Origin: RGDT01 sp964630925
GTDB taxonomy: Bacteria; Planctomycetota; Planctomycetia; Gemmatales; Gemmataceae
Direction: 5' to 3'
DNA: 64,000 nucleotides
Assembly: GCA_964630925.1 (NCBI GenBank)
Contig: CAZVZK010000018.1
Span: 37,315 to 101,314 of the forward strand
Shown here in pieces: positions 52,937 through 64,000 of this stretch. The notes under the pieces are model-generated. The model was given only the letters and a program-made list of their open reading frames with translations, ran no database searches and was not told the DNA's origin. Numbering within the stretch: the stretch's first letter is position 1; each line of letters begins with the position of its first letter. The translations under genes were made by a program, and so were the position numbers.

Positions 52937-53095
52937 TCGTTCGGGCCACCCCACCCCCCTGACCCCGACCCCGTTTCGGACGGGGGGATCGCCAGTTCAT
53001 CGCCCGCGCGGAGGGGAAGTGTGCGACGCGCCTGTTGGTCGGAGCGATCCAGGAGACGCGCACACCACCCCGCCGGAGAGGCGAAGCTCTTGCGG

Positions 53096-53122
53096 CCCCC
53101 CTCTCCATAGCGGAGAGGGGGG
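53096..53122. terminator. Bidirectional hairpin between convergent genes
   Basis: CCCCCCTCTCC-ATAGC-GGAGAGGGGGG is a perfect 11-bp stem with a 5-nt loop. It lies 160 bp after the agmatine deiminase stop and 18 bp after the S46 peptidase stop on the other strand, so it can serve both. Confidence 0.6.
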
Positions 53123-53139
53123 TGAGGGAGCCCCGCGCG

Positions 53140-55191
53140 TCACTTCTTCCCGGTCAGCTCGGCGACCAGGCCGTCCGCCTTGTACACCGTCCGCAGCGCC
53201 GCCAGGATCCCCTGCGCGTCCACGCTCGTCGCCCGGCTCTGCACGTCGTCGTAGGCGAAGTCCCAGCGCAGCGACTGGATGTTGCCGTCGAAGACGATCC
53301 CCACGAACTCGCCCGCCTTGTTCACCACCGGGCTCCCCGAGTTGCCCCCGATGATGTCGTTCGTGTGCACGAAGTTGAACGGCGTCTTGAGGTCGAGCTT
53401 TTCCTTCGCCTTCACCCAGCTCGCCGGCAGCTCGAACGGCTCGCGGTTCTTGAACTCCTTCGACCGCGCGTACAGCCCCTCGAACGTCGTGTGGTACGGC
53501 ACGTCCTTGCCGCCCTCCTTGTAGCCCTTCACCGCCCCGTAGGAGAGCCGCAGGGTGAACGTCGCGTCGGGGTAGCTGTCCTTGTCGAGCGCGCCCTTCA
53601 CCTTGGCCACCACGTCGTAGCCCCGCTTGAGCGGCTCATCCACCTCGGCCTCCATCTTCTTCCTGATGGCCCGCGCCTCCTTGTCGATGGACCTGGCCAG
53701 CAGGATGAACGGGTCCTCGCTCGCCGCGATCGCGTCCTTGCCGCCCTCGTACAGCCTCTTCCGCTCCGCCACGTCCTTGAGCTTCGTCCCGCCGACCAGC
53801 TGCTCCGCCCGCTCCAGGGGCGACTTGCCGGCCAGGATCTTCTGCACCAGGGCGTCCTTGTAGCCCAGCTCGCCGGCCAGCCAGGTCAGGCTGTCCGTGA
53901 GCTTCGCGATCTCGAACTCGTTGTGGATCGGCTCATTGGCGAAGAGCTGCTCCGTCAGCGACTCCAGCGCCGCTTCGCTGTACTCCCGCAGCCGGTCCTT
54001 GTTGTCCTTGGCCCGCTCCTCCGCGGCCCGCACCAGGTGCCGCGCGATCCCGAAGTAGTCCGTGAAGAACGCCACCCCACGGTCGAGGACCGCCGCACGC
54101 AGCATCAGCTCCGCCCGAGCCTTCTGGGCGTCGGCGATCCTCCCCCACGCGCCCCTCTGCTCCTCCGTGGCCGCGGCCATCAACTTCTTCTCCTCCGCCT
54201 GCTTCTGGGCCAGGAGCTTCGGGTCGAGCAGCGCCGCCAGGCCGCCGATCCGCGCCTTGCGGCTGTTCTGCACGCTGAACAGGATGTCCTTCGCCTGGCG
54301 CTTGTTCTCCTCGTTGCGGTCCGAGTACGTCGAGAGCAGCACCTCCAGCCGGTTCAGCCGCTTCATCGTGTACGGGTACTCCACGTCGCGCATGAACTCG
54401 ATGTCGGCCACGGTGTTCATCCGCCGCGTCCGCCCGGGGTGACCGCTCACGAACGTGAGGTCACCTTCCTTCACGCTCTCAGACGCGAACTTGAGGTAGT
54501 TCTTCACCTTCGCCGGCTTGCCGTCCTCGTACACCCGGAAGATCGTGATGTCGAGGTCGAAGCGGGGGAACTCGAAGTTGTCGGGGTCGCCGCCGAAGAA
54601 GGCGATGGCCATCTCCGGCGCGAAGACCACGCGCACGTCGGTGTACTTCTTGTACAGGTACAGGTGATACGCCCCGCCCTGGAAGAGCGTGACCACCTGC
54701 GGCGTGAGGCCGGTCTTCTTCTTGGCCTCCGCCTCGATCTTGTTGATCTCCGCCCGCCGCTTCTGCGACGCCTCCTCGGCCTTGGTGCCGTCGGGCACGG
54801 CGTCGTTGACCTCTTTCGTCACGTCCGTGATCTCCATCAGGACGTTCAGCTCGACGCCCTCGCACTTCAGCTCCTCGTCGCGTGTCTTGGCGTAAAACCC
54901 GTCACGGTACAGGTTGCGCTCCTTGGTGCCGAGCTTGTGCAGCGCGTCCGAGGCGACGTGGTGATTCGTGATCACCAGCCCGTCGGGCGACACGAACGAG
55001 GCGCTGCCGCCCGAGTTGACCCGGACGCTGGCCTTCTGGAGGTTGTCGAGCCACTCCTTGGTGGGGGCGAAGCCGTACTTCTTCTTGATGGCGTCGGCCG
55101 GCACGGCGTTGTACAGCCACATGCCCTCGTCGGCGCGGAGGCCGGCGGGCAGGCACACCGCCAGGGCGGCGGCGAGGGAAAGGGATCGCAT
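53140..55191 (-). CDS. S46 family peptidase (DPP7/DPP11-like)
   Basis: 683 residues with a signal peptide (MRSLSLAAALAVCLPAGLRA). Family blocks: DEGMWLYNAVPADAIKKKYG, catalytic His in SPDGLVITNHHVASDAL (His77/78), GVELNVLMEITDVTKEVND, DNFEFPRFDLDITIFRVYED, VSGHPGRTRRMNTVADIEF and the catalytic Ser in NDIIGGNSGSPVVNKAGEFV (618-620). The C-terminus is DFAYDDVQSRATSVDAQGIL. S46 enzymes are periplasmic dipeptidyl peptidases releasing dipeptides from extracellular proteins, which fits the OPT transporter encoded upstream. Length agrees with the family (about 700). Confidence 0.95.
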   Translation of the reverse strand: MRSLSLAAALAVCLPAGLRADEGMWLYNAVPADAIKKKYGFAPTKEWLDNLQKASVRVNSGGSASFVSPDGLVITNHHVASDALHKLGTKERNLYRDGFYAKTRDEELKCEGVELNVLMEITDVTKEVNDAVPDGTKAEEASQKRRAEINKIEAEAKKKTGLTPQVVTLFQGGAYHLYLYKKYTDVRVVFAPEMAIAFFGGDPDNFEFPRFDLDITIFRVYEDGKPAKVKNYLKFASESVKEGDLTFVSGHPGRTRRMNTVADIEFMRDVEYPYTMKRLNRLEVLLSTYSDRNEENKRQAKDILFSVQNSRKARIGGLAALLDPKLLAQKQAEEKKLMAAATEEQRGAWGRIADAQKARAELMLRAAVLDRGVAFFTDYFGIARHLVRAAEERAKDNKDRLREYSEAALESLTEQLFANEPIHNEFEIAKLTDSLTWLAGELGYKDALVQKILAGKSPLERAEQLVGGTKLKDVAERKRLYEGGKDAIAASEDPFILLARSIDKEARAIRKKMEAEVDEPLKRGYDVVAKVKGALDKDSYPDATFTLRLSYGAVKGYKEGGKDVPYHTTFEGLYARSKEFKNREPFELPASWVKAKEKLDLKTPFNFVHTNDIIGGNSGSPVVNKAGEFVGIVFDGNIQSLRWDFAYDDVQSRATSVDAQGILAALRTVYKADGLVAELTGKK

Positions 55192-55209
55192 CGTAGCATT
55201 CCTCCTTGC

Positions 55210-55340
55210 GTGGTGTGGTCTGGTATTGTCCGGGTGGCCGGGGTCGGGCTCTGGCGACCCCGGATCAGGCTCCCCGGATGAGCGTGGCGTCCTGCGGTGT
55301 GCGTTCCGCCGGGTCGCCAGAGCCCGACCCCGGCCACCCA
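55210..55340. repeat. Dispersed repeat family 2, two copies facing each other
   Basis: The inverted copy 55210-55261 (GTGGTGTGGTCTGGTATTGT ... TGGCGACCCC) and the direct copy 55311-55340 (GGGTCGCCAGAGCCCGACCC and following) form a stem of about 27 bp around a 50-nt loop. They match 763-810. The pair fills the gap between the OPT and S46 genes (OPT stop at 55362, S46 start at 55191), so it could terminate or attenuate between them. Confidence 0.7.
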
Positions 55341-55361
55341 GGACAGTAGCCCGACACGTCG

Positions 55362-58181
<2,820 letters not shown>

Positions 58182-58290
58182 GATCGCGTCCGCTCCTTGA
58201 AGCGTCTTCTTCGCGGGGATGGCGTTTAGAGTGCGCGTCAGGCCCCGCCTTTTCAAGTGCCGGAGGGCACGGGCGTGGGCGTCCCCGCGC

Positions 58291-58704
58291 TCAATACAGG
58301 CGCTTGCCCATGCTGACGATCTCCTCGACCTCGTAGCCGAGCGAGCGGTAGAACGGGATGACTCCCGCGTTCGTGGCCCGGACCTGGAGGTTGAGCTTCA
58401 GACAGCCGCGCTCGGCGAGGACGGCCTCCAGCCGCCGGATGAGGGACGTTCCGATGCCACGCCGCCGGTGCTTCGTGTCCACCGCGACGGAGTAGATCCA
58501 GCCGCGATGCCCGTCCCACCCGCCCATGACGGTGCCGGTGACGGCACCATCGATGACCGCCACGAGGAGGAGCTGGTCGCCGGCGGCGAGCTTCTTGCGC
58601 AGCGAGAGGGCCGGGTCGTTGTGCGGCGCGGGGTCGGACAGGGCCTCGCGCCACAGCGCCAGGACGCCCGCCTCGTCGGCAGGCTCGTACGGCCGGATCA
58701 GCAC
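58291..58704 (-). CDS. GNAT acetyltransferase, YpeA-like
   Basis: 137 residues from GTG 58704, chosen because GGTGGAGG lies 9 nt upstream and the family starts at this point; an in-frame ATG at 58761 would add 19 residues. Family blocks: LIRPYEPADEAGVLALWREA, NDPALSLRKKLAAG, VTGTVMGGWDGHRGWIYSV, the acetyl-CoA-binding DTKHRRRGIGTSLIRRLEAV and IPFYRSLGYEVEEIVSMGKR. YpeA-type GNATs have no firmly established substrate. Cytosolic. Confidence 0.88.
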   Translation of the reverse strand: MLIRPYEPADEAGVLALWREALSDPAPHNDPALSLRKKLAAGDQLLLVAVIDGAVTGTVMGGWDGHRGWIYSVAVDTKHRRRGIGTSLIRRLEAVLAERGCLKLNLQVRATNAGVIPFYRSLGYEVEEIVSMGKRLY

Positions 58705-58896
58705 GGTGTCGATCCTCCACCTCAGGAGGGGCAGCGGCTCTGGCTGTCGGCAGTCGGCCATGCTCCAGCGCCCCGAGTAGAGCGTCAGCGGTTGGGAAGT
58801 CCCACGTAGGGTAGGCCGCCGTCCGCCCCCGAACAAGGAGGGCGCAGGCCCTGCCGACCTCGCAACCACCCCAGGCGATCCCTTACACTCGCCGCC

Positions 58897-59739
58897 ATGA
58901 CGGACATCCAGACGGTCTTCGGCGTGGATTTCAGCGGCGCACGGCTCGCGGGGCGGACGACCTGGCTCGCCCGCCTCACCCCCCACGGCCGCTCCCTCCG
59001 CCTCGACGAGCTGCACCGTGTGGGCCGCCTGTGCGGCTCGGACGAGCGTGCCGACGTGATGGCCGCACTCGTCTCCGCCATCTCCGCGTCGTCCGCGGCC
59101 CTGTGGGCGATCAACTTCCCCTTCGGCTTCCCCGTCGAGGTGATCTCCGAGGGCCCCCGCTGGCTCGACCAGCTCGCCTTCATCGACGCCTGGGGCGACG
59201 ACGCCTGGGGCAGCAGCCACGAGCTGCTCCGCCGCGCCAGGGCCCTGGGCGGCCCGGCCCACATCCGCCGACTCACCGACGTGCGCGAGCAGACCCCGTT
59301 CGACGCCTACCACTACCGCATCATCTACCAGACGTTCCACGGCATGCGTGACGTGCTGCGCCAGCTCATCCCCCTCCGCCGCACCGCCATCCTCCCCTTC
59401 CAGCACCGCCGCCTCGCCGCCGCCGAGCGCGTCGTCGTCGAGGCGTGTCCGTCCTCGACGCTGCTCCGCCTCGGCCTGCCGCGTGTCAACTACAAGCAGG
59501 CCGAGGGCGGCCCGCTCTCGTCGAAGCGCCGCCGCACGCGCCGCGCCATCCTCGACGGCCTGGGCGGGCGGGTGACGATTGCGGCAGGCGACCGTCTACG
59601 CATGATGCGTGACGGCGGGGCCGACGCCCTCGACGCCGTGCTGTGCGGGGTCGGCGCGTGGCGCTGCTGGCGCGAGTACGACCACGCGGCGCTCGGACGC
59701 CACCCGCGCTACTCGCGCGAGGGGTGTCATTATGCCTGA
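58897..59739 (+). CDS. DUF429 family protein (predicted RNase H-like)
   Basis: 280 residues. The start VFGVDFSGARLAGRTTWLAR, the region ALWAINFPFGFP and VVVEACPSSTLLRLGLPR fit the DUF429 pattern of an RNase H-like fold with acidic residues at strand ends. The C-terminal GGADALDAVLCGVGAWRCWR corresponds to the conserved terminal DALDA helix. Nuclease activity is predicted for the family but not shown. It converges on map with 7 bp between stops. Confidence 0.82.
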   Translation: MTDIQTVFGVDFSGARLAGRTTWLARLTPHGRSLRLDELHRVGRLCGSDERADVMAALVSAISASSAALWAINFPFGFPVEVISEGPRWLDQLAFIDAWGDDAWGSSHELLRRARALGGPAHIRRLTDVREQTPFDAYHYRIIYQTFHGMRDVLRQLIPLRRTAILPFQHRRLAAAERVVVEACPSSTLLRLGLPRVNYKQAEGGPLSSKRRRTRRAILDGLGGRVTIAAGDRLRMMRDGGADALDAVLCGVGAWRCWREYDHAALGRHPRYSREGCHYA

Positions 59740-59746
59740 CCGCCGG

Positions 59747-60565
59747 TCACGTCCGCCGGACGATGACCTCCTCGTCCGCCGTCAGCACGTAGACGCCTTC
59801 CTTCGTGATCGCCAGCGTGTGTTCGACGTGGACGCTCGGGAGCCGGTCGCGCGTGATCACCGTCCAGTGGTCGCGCTTCGTGTCCGTGTCGGCCCGGCCC
59901 ATGTTCACCATCGGCTCGACCGCCAGCACCAGCCCCTCCTCCAGCCGGAAGTCGTGCTTCTTCACCTCGGCGTTGATGAAGTTCGGCACCTGCGGGCTCT
60001 CGTGCATGATCCGCCCGATCCCGTGCCCGACGTACTGCGTCACCACGCTGTACCCCGCCGCCTCCGCCACCCTCTGCATCTCGCGGGCCACCTCCGACCA
60101 CCACCGCCGCCGCCCCATCTCCACCATCGCCACCCGCAACACCTGCTCGCCCACCTCCACCAGACGACGCTTCTCCGCCGACACCTCGCCGATCATCAGC
60201 GTGACCGCCGCGTCCGCGCACCAGCCGTTCAGCTTGCACGCGGTGTCGATCTTCAACAGGTCGCCGCTCTTGATCTGCCGCGAGCCGGGGATGCCGTGCA
60301 CCACCTCCTCGTTGATGGAGATGCAGGTGCAGGCCGGGAACGGCACCTTGCCGCCCACGTCGTAGTTCTTGAACAGCGGGTGCGCCCCGCGCTCGGCATA
60401 CAGCCTCTCGACGGCGGCGTCGATGTCGGCCGTCCTCGCGCCGGGCACGGCCAGGCTCTTGCACAGCCGGTGCGCCTCCGCGACCAGCTTGCCGGCCTCG
60501 CGCATCAGGCCGATCTCGCGGGACGACTTCAGCTCCGGCTTGGACGGGAACCACTGCTTCAACAT
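59747..60565 (-). CDS. map: Methionine aminopeptidase, type I
   Basis: 272 residues. All metal and substrate ligands are visible: His90 (VVHGIPGSR), Asp107 (LLKIDTACKLNG), Asp118 (WCADAAVTL), His181 (YVGHGIGRIMHESP), Glu217 (LAVEPMVNMG) and Glu249 (SVHVEHTLAITKEG). It removes the initiator Met from nascent proteins. It is the last gene of the spc-operon remnant, 13 bp after adk. The usual next genes infA, rpmJ and rpsM are not here; a convergent DUF429 gene follows. Confidence 0.97.
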   Translation of the reverse strand: MLKQWFPSKPELKSSREIGLMREAGKLVAEAHRLCKSLAVPGARTADIDAAVERLYAERGAHPLFKNYDVGGKVPFPACTCISINEEVVHGIPGSRQIKSGDLLKIDTACKLNGWCADAAVTLMIGEVSAEKRRLVEVGEQVLRVAMVEMGRRRWWSEVAREMQRVAEAAGYSVVTQYVGHGIGRIMHESPQVPNFINAEVKKHDFRLEEGLVLAVEPMVNMGRADTDTKRDHWTVITRDRLPSVHVEHTLAITKEGVYVLTADEEVIVRRT

Positions 60566-60578
60566 CGCTCGGCGGGCC

Positions 60579-61229
60579 TCACGGCTTCAGGGCCTGCAAC
60601 AGCCCCTCGTGGATCGTCTCGATCTCCCCCTGGCCGTGGACCTCCGCCAACAGCCCCTTCGCACGATAATACGGGATCAGCTCCGCCGTGTCACGCCGGT
60701 ACACGACCAGACGCGCACGCACCGTCGCCTCCTTGTCGTCGTCGCGTTGCACCAGCGCCGTCCCGCAGTCGTCGCACACGCCCGCCGCCTTCGGCGGGTT
60801 GCTCACGGTGTGATAGGTGGCCTTGCACCCGGACTTGGGGCAGCTCCACCGCCCGCCCAGCCGCTTGATGATCTCCGCGTCGTCCACCGACAGCAGCAAC
60901 ACCCCCGTCAGCGGCATGCCCAACGCCGCCAGCAAGGCGTCGAACGCCCGCGCCTGCGAGAGCGTGCGCGGGTAGCCGTCCATCACGAGCCCCGCCGGAC
61001 GGTCCGCCCGCGCGAAGCGCTCCGCGATCAGGTCGTTCACCACCCCGTCCGGCACCAGCCCGCCGGATTCGACGTACGACTTCGCCAGCACGCCGACCGG
61101 CGTCCCGTTGCGGATCGCCTCGCGCAGCAGGTCGCCGGTCCCGATGTGCTCCAGCCCGAGGCGCTTGCACAGGAGCTTCGCTTGGGTGCCCTTGCCGGAC
61201 CCCGGCGGGCCGAGGAGGATCAGACGCAT
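60579..61229 (-). CDS. adk: Adenylate kinase with zinc LID
   Basis: 216 residues from ATG 61229 with GAGGGC upstream; the reading frame continues upstream through a repeat and is ignored. The P-loop GPPGSGKGT spans residues 7-15, and the AMP-binding GTGDLLREAI and VMDGYPRTLSQA are present. The LID carries four cysteines, Cys130, Cys135, Cys152 and Cys155, a structural zinc site of an unusual C-x4-C...C-x2-C form. It interconverts ATP, AMP and ADP. It lies between secY and map, as in many spc operons; its leader holds a 35-bp inverted repeat. Confidence 0.97.
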   Translation of the reverse strand: MRLILLGPPGSGKGTQAKLLCKRLGLEHIGTGDLLREAIRNGTPVGVLAKSYVESGGLVPDGVVNDLIAERFARADRPAGLVMDGYPRTLSQARAFDALLAALGMPLTGVLLLSVDDAEIIKRLGGRWSCPKSGCKATYHTVSNPPKAAGVCDDCGTALVQRDDDKEATVRARLVVYRRDTAELIPYYRAKGLLAEVHGQGEIETIHEGLLQALKP

Positions 61230-61240
61230 CTCGCCCTCAG

Positions 61241-61347
61241 ATTGCAGATTGCAGATTGCAGATCGCAGATTGAAAACCAAGGAGAGTTGTCGCAGCGCCG
61301 GGCCGTTGGCTGTTTCAATCTGCAATCTGCAATCTGCAATCTGCAAT
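61241..61347. repeat. 35-bp inverted repeat of ATTGCAG units between secY and adk
   Basis: Left arm 61241-61275 and right arm 61313-61347 are complementary at 34 of 35 positions. Each arm is itself a tandem array of the 7-bp unit ATTGCAG. The 37-nt loop lies between. It begins 6 bp after the secY stop and ends 12 bp before the adk start, so it is within the operon mRNA. Confidence 0.9.
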
Positions 61348-61352
61348 ACTGG

Positions 61353-62717
<1,365 letters not shown>

Positions 62718-62785
62718 GATCGGCTTCCTGTCGTCCCGCCCCTGGAATTCCTCCGGGGGCTGACGCCCCCGGCTCGCCCGATCCG

Positions 62786-63313
62786 TCAGCCCTGGCCCTT
62801 CGCCTTGCGCGGCTTCATCTTGTTCTTCACCGGCGGCTTCGGCCTGGCCAGCACCTCGGCGGTGCCGCCCTTGGCCTCGATCTGCGCCTTCGCGCCGGCG
62901 GAGAAGTGGTCGGCCTTGATGTTGAGTTTCCGCTCCAGCGTGCCCTTGCCGAGGATGCGGATGCCGTCGCACGGGCCGTTGGCCAGCCGCACCTTCTTGA
63001 GCGCGTCGCGGTCCACCACGTCGCCGTCCTTGAAGTGCTCGTTCAGGTCGCCCACGTTCACCACGAGGTAGTGCTTGTCCCAGGTCGCGTGGCTGAACCC
63101 GCGCTTGGGCATGCGCCGGAACAGCGGCATCTGGCCGCCCTCGAAGTAGAAAGCCGGGTGCCCGGCGCCCGCGCTGGCGTACTGGCCCTTGTGGCCGCGC
63201 GACGACGTCTTGCCGTGGCCCGAGCCGATGCCGCGGCCGACACGCTTCTTGCGGGTGCGCTTGGAGACCGGCTCGGCGCCGGCGGGCGGGTTGTACAGGG
63301 TTTTCAGATCCAT
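62786..63313 (-). CDS. rplO: Ribosomal protein uL15
   Basis: 175 residues; the ATG overlaps the rpsE stop by one base (TAATG). It has the L15 N-terminal basic region RTRKKRVGRGIGSGHGKTSS and RGHKGQYASAGAG, then FEGGQMPLFRRMPKRGFSHA, and the C-terminal DGIRILGKGTLERKLNIKAD. A Lys/Pro-rich tail (RPKPPVKNKMKPRKAKGQG) extends it beyond the usual 145 residues. The rpmD gene that separates rpsE and rplO in many bacteria is absent here. Confidence 0.97.
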   Translation of the reverse strand: MDLKTLYNPPAGAEPVSKRTRKKRVGRGIGSGHGKTSSRGHKGQYASAGAGHPAFYFEGGQMPLFRRMPKRGFSHATWDKHYLVVNVGDLNEHFKDGDVVDRDALKKVRLANGPCDGIRILGKGTLERKLNIKADHFSAGAKAQIEAKGGTAEVLARPKPPVKNKMKPRKAKGQG

Positions 63314-63836
63314 TAGAGGGCCACTCCGCGCAGCGCCGCCACCTGTTCGCGGGTGCGCAGCTGCTGCAAGCCGTTGATGGTCGCCTTGACCAGGTTGATC
63401 GCGTTGGTGCTGCCGTGCACCTTCGTCAGGATGTTCTTCACGCCAGCACACACCAGCACGTCACGCACGCCGGGGCCGGCCTTCACGCCGGTGCCGGGCC
63501 CGCCGGCACCAGCACGACGCGGCTGGCCCCGAACTTGCCCACCACGCGATGCGGGATCGTCTGGTTCACCAGGGAGACGCGCTTCGTGCGGTCCAGCGAC
63601 CCCGTCGCGTCCTTCGTCGCCTTCTCGACCGACGGCGGCACCTCGTTGGCCTTGCCGTAGCCGCACGCCACGCGTCCCTTGCGGTCGCCCACGACCACCA
63701 TCGCGTTGAAGCTGAACCGCCGCCCGCCCTTCACCACCGTGGCGCAGCGGCGGATCTTGATGACGCGGTCCATGATGTCGTCGCTGCCGCCGCCCCCACG
63801 CGGCCCGCCCCGGTCACCGCCACGCTCACGAGCCAT
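63313..63836 (-). CDS. rpsE: Ribosomal protein uS5, apparent frameshift
   Basis: The gene is read in two frames. From ATG 63836 the first part gives MARERGGDRGGPRGGGGSDD, VIKIRRCATVVKGGRRFSFN, VVVGDRKGRVACGYGKANEV, VPPSVEKATKDA, and HRVVGKFGASRVVLVPAG, then drifts into a premature stop. The second frame continues at GPGTGVKAGPGVRDVLVCAG and VKNILTKVHGSTNAINLVKA, ending at 63313. One base is missing in the run GGCGGGCCCGGCACC, about 63495-63503; adding one G restores a normal S5 of about 174 residues. S5 is essential, so a sequencing or assembly error in a GC homopolymer-like stretch is the likeliest cause. Confidence 0.9.
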
Positions 63837-63865
63837 GATCTTCACGCCCCTCTGGTATCTTCACA

Positions 63866-63886
63866 CGGCCCGCTTACGCCGGGCCG
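63866..63886. other. Hairpin between rplR and rpsE
   Basis: CGGCCCG-CTTACGC-CGGGCCG is a perfect 7-bp stem in the 64-bp gap. A possible attenuator or mRNA-stability element in the spc operon; no functional evidence. Confidence 0.3.
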
Positions 63887-63900
63887 CTCGCCTTGGAGGA

Positions 63901-64000
63901 TCAGAACTGCAGGCCGCCCTCGCGCGCCCCGTCGGCCAACGCCTTCACGCGGCCGTGGTAGCGGAAGTGCCCGCGGTCGAACGCCACCTTCGTGATCCCC
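63901..64000 (-). CDS. rplR: Ribosomal protein uL18, C-terminal part
   Basis: The last 32 codons before the stop at 63901 read GITKVAFDRGHFRYHGRVKA then LADGAREGGLQF, which is the conserved C-terminus of L18 (VxFDRGGxxYHGRVKALADAAREGGLxF). The rest lies beyond the right edge. Position upstream of rpsE matches the spc operon order. L18 binds 5S rRNA in the 50S subunit. Confidence 0.95.
   Translation of the reverse strand, partial: GITKVAFDRGHFRYHGRVKALADGAREGGLQF

Noticed and set aside
53035..55281. A 748-codon plus-strand open frame
   Set aside because: Antisense to the S46 peptidase with its intact catalytic motifs; no independent coding evidence.
61241..61347. CRISPR-like short repeats
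   Set aside because: The 7-bp units have no spacers and form one inverted repeat; no Cas genes are present.

Overview
The window is GC-rich chromosomal DNA that looks like a planctomycete of the Gemmata group (Gemmataceae). The signs are a TIGR02996/leucine-rich-repeat protein, a DUF1501 protein next to a PSCyt1/DUF1587/DUF1592/DUF1588/DUF1585 protein, exported proteins with the N-terminal LEER-type signature, many tandem paralogue arrays, and an spc ribosomal operon with no rpmD between rpsE and rplO. No prophage, CRISPR array or tRNA was seen.

Layout. 1-584: 5' part of an aldo/keto reductase. 871-12672 (minus): a four-gene set of two LEER-type exported proteins, a secreted TPR-CHAT protein and a giant CsgG-like/TPR lipoprotein. 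12838-14858 (plus): an overlapping pair, an unknown protein and a TIGR02996-LRR protein. 15594-21847 (plus): DUF1501 protein, Lys-rich exported protein, PSCyt1/DUF1592 protein. 22197-23849: MOSC protein (minus) and NHL-repeat protein (plus). 23856-29660 (plus): four tandem paralogues with a strict C-x-C-x15-C-x2-C box and a propeller-like C-terminus. 30264-35348 (minus): four tandem multi-pass membrane paralogues, with a degraded fifth copy at 29692-29910, downstream of a B12-type radical SAM gene (35336-36649). 36657-40748 (minus): malic enzyme, MazE-like antitoxin, MazF-like toxin and a divergent pyruvate kinase on one strand. 40858-44202 (plus): seven tandem exported PrcB_C-like proteins, then a molybdopterin oxidoreductase. 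46227-50008: Rpn-type nuclease, prmC, glmS. 50148-52936: two unknowns, an IS200-like Y1 transposase between perfect 71-bp inverted repeats, and agmatine deiminase. 53140-58704 (minus): S46 peptidase, OPT transporter, GNAT acetyltransferase. 58897-59739 (plus): DUF429 protein. 59747-64000 (minus): the end of the spc operon, rplR-rpsE-rplO-secY-adk-map, with an apparent frameshift in rpsE.

The main observations are: (1) the MazF-like toxin has lost its own C-terminus and carries instead an in-frame copy of the last 46-50 codons of the malic enzyme directly upstream, with no base substitutions between the copies over the whole 143-bp shared stretch (one 12-bp indel); (2) the seven PrcB_C-like genes have an internal order that suggests block duplication; (3) the Cys-box/propeller array and the membrane-protein array converge on a region holding a deleted copy and an inverted dispersed repeat; (4) a Y1 transposase lies between 71-bp perfect inverted repeats, the left one providing the stop codon of the upstream gene; (5) several dispersed intergenic repeat families occur at gene 3' ends. 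Start codons were chosen from ribosome-binding sites, paralogue alignment and family length. All functional statements rest on motif recognition by eye.
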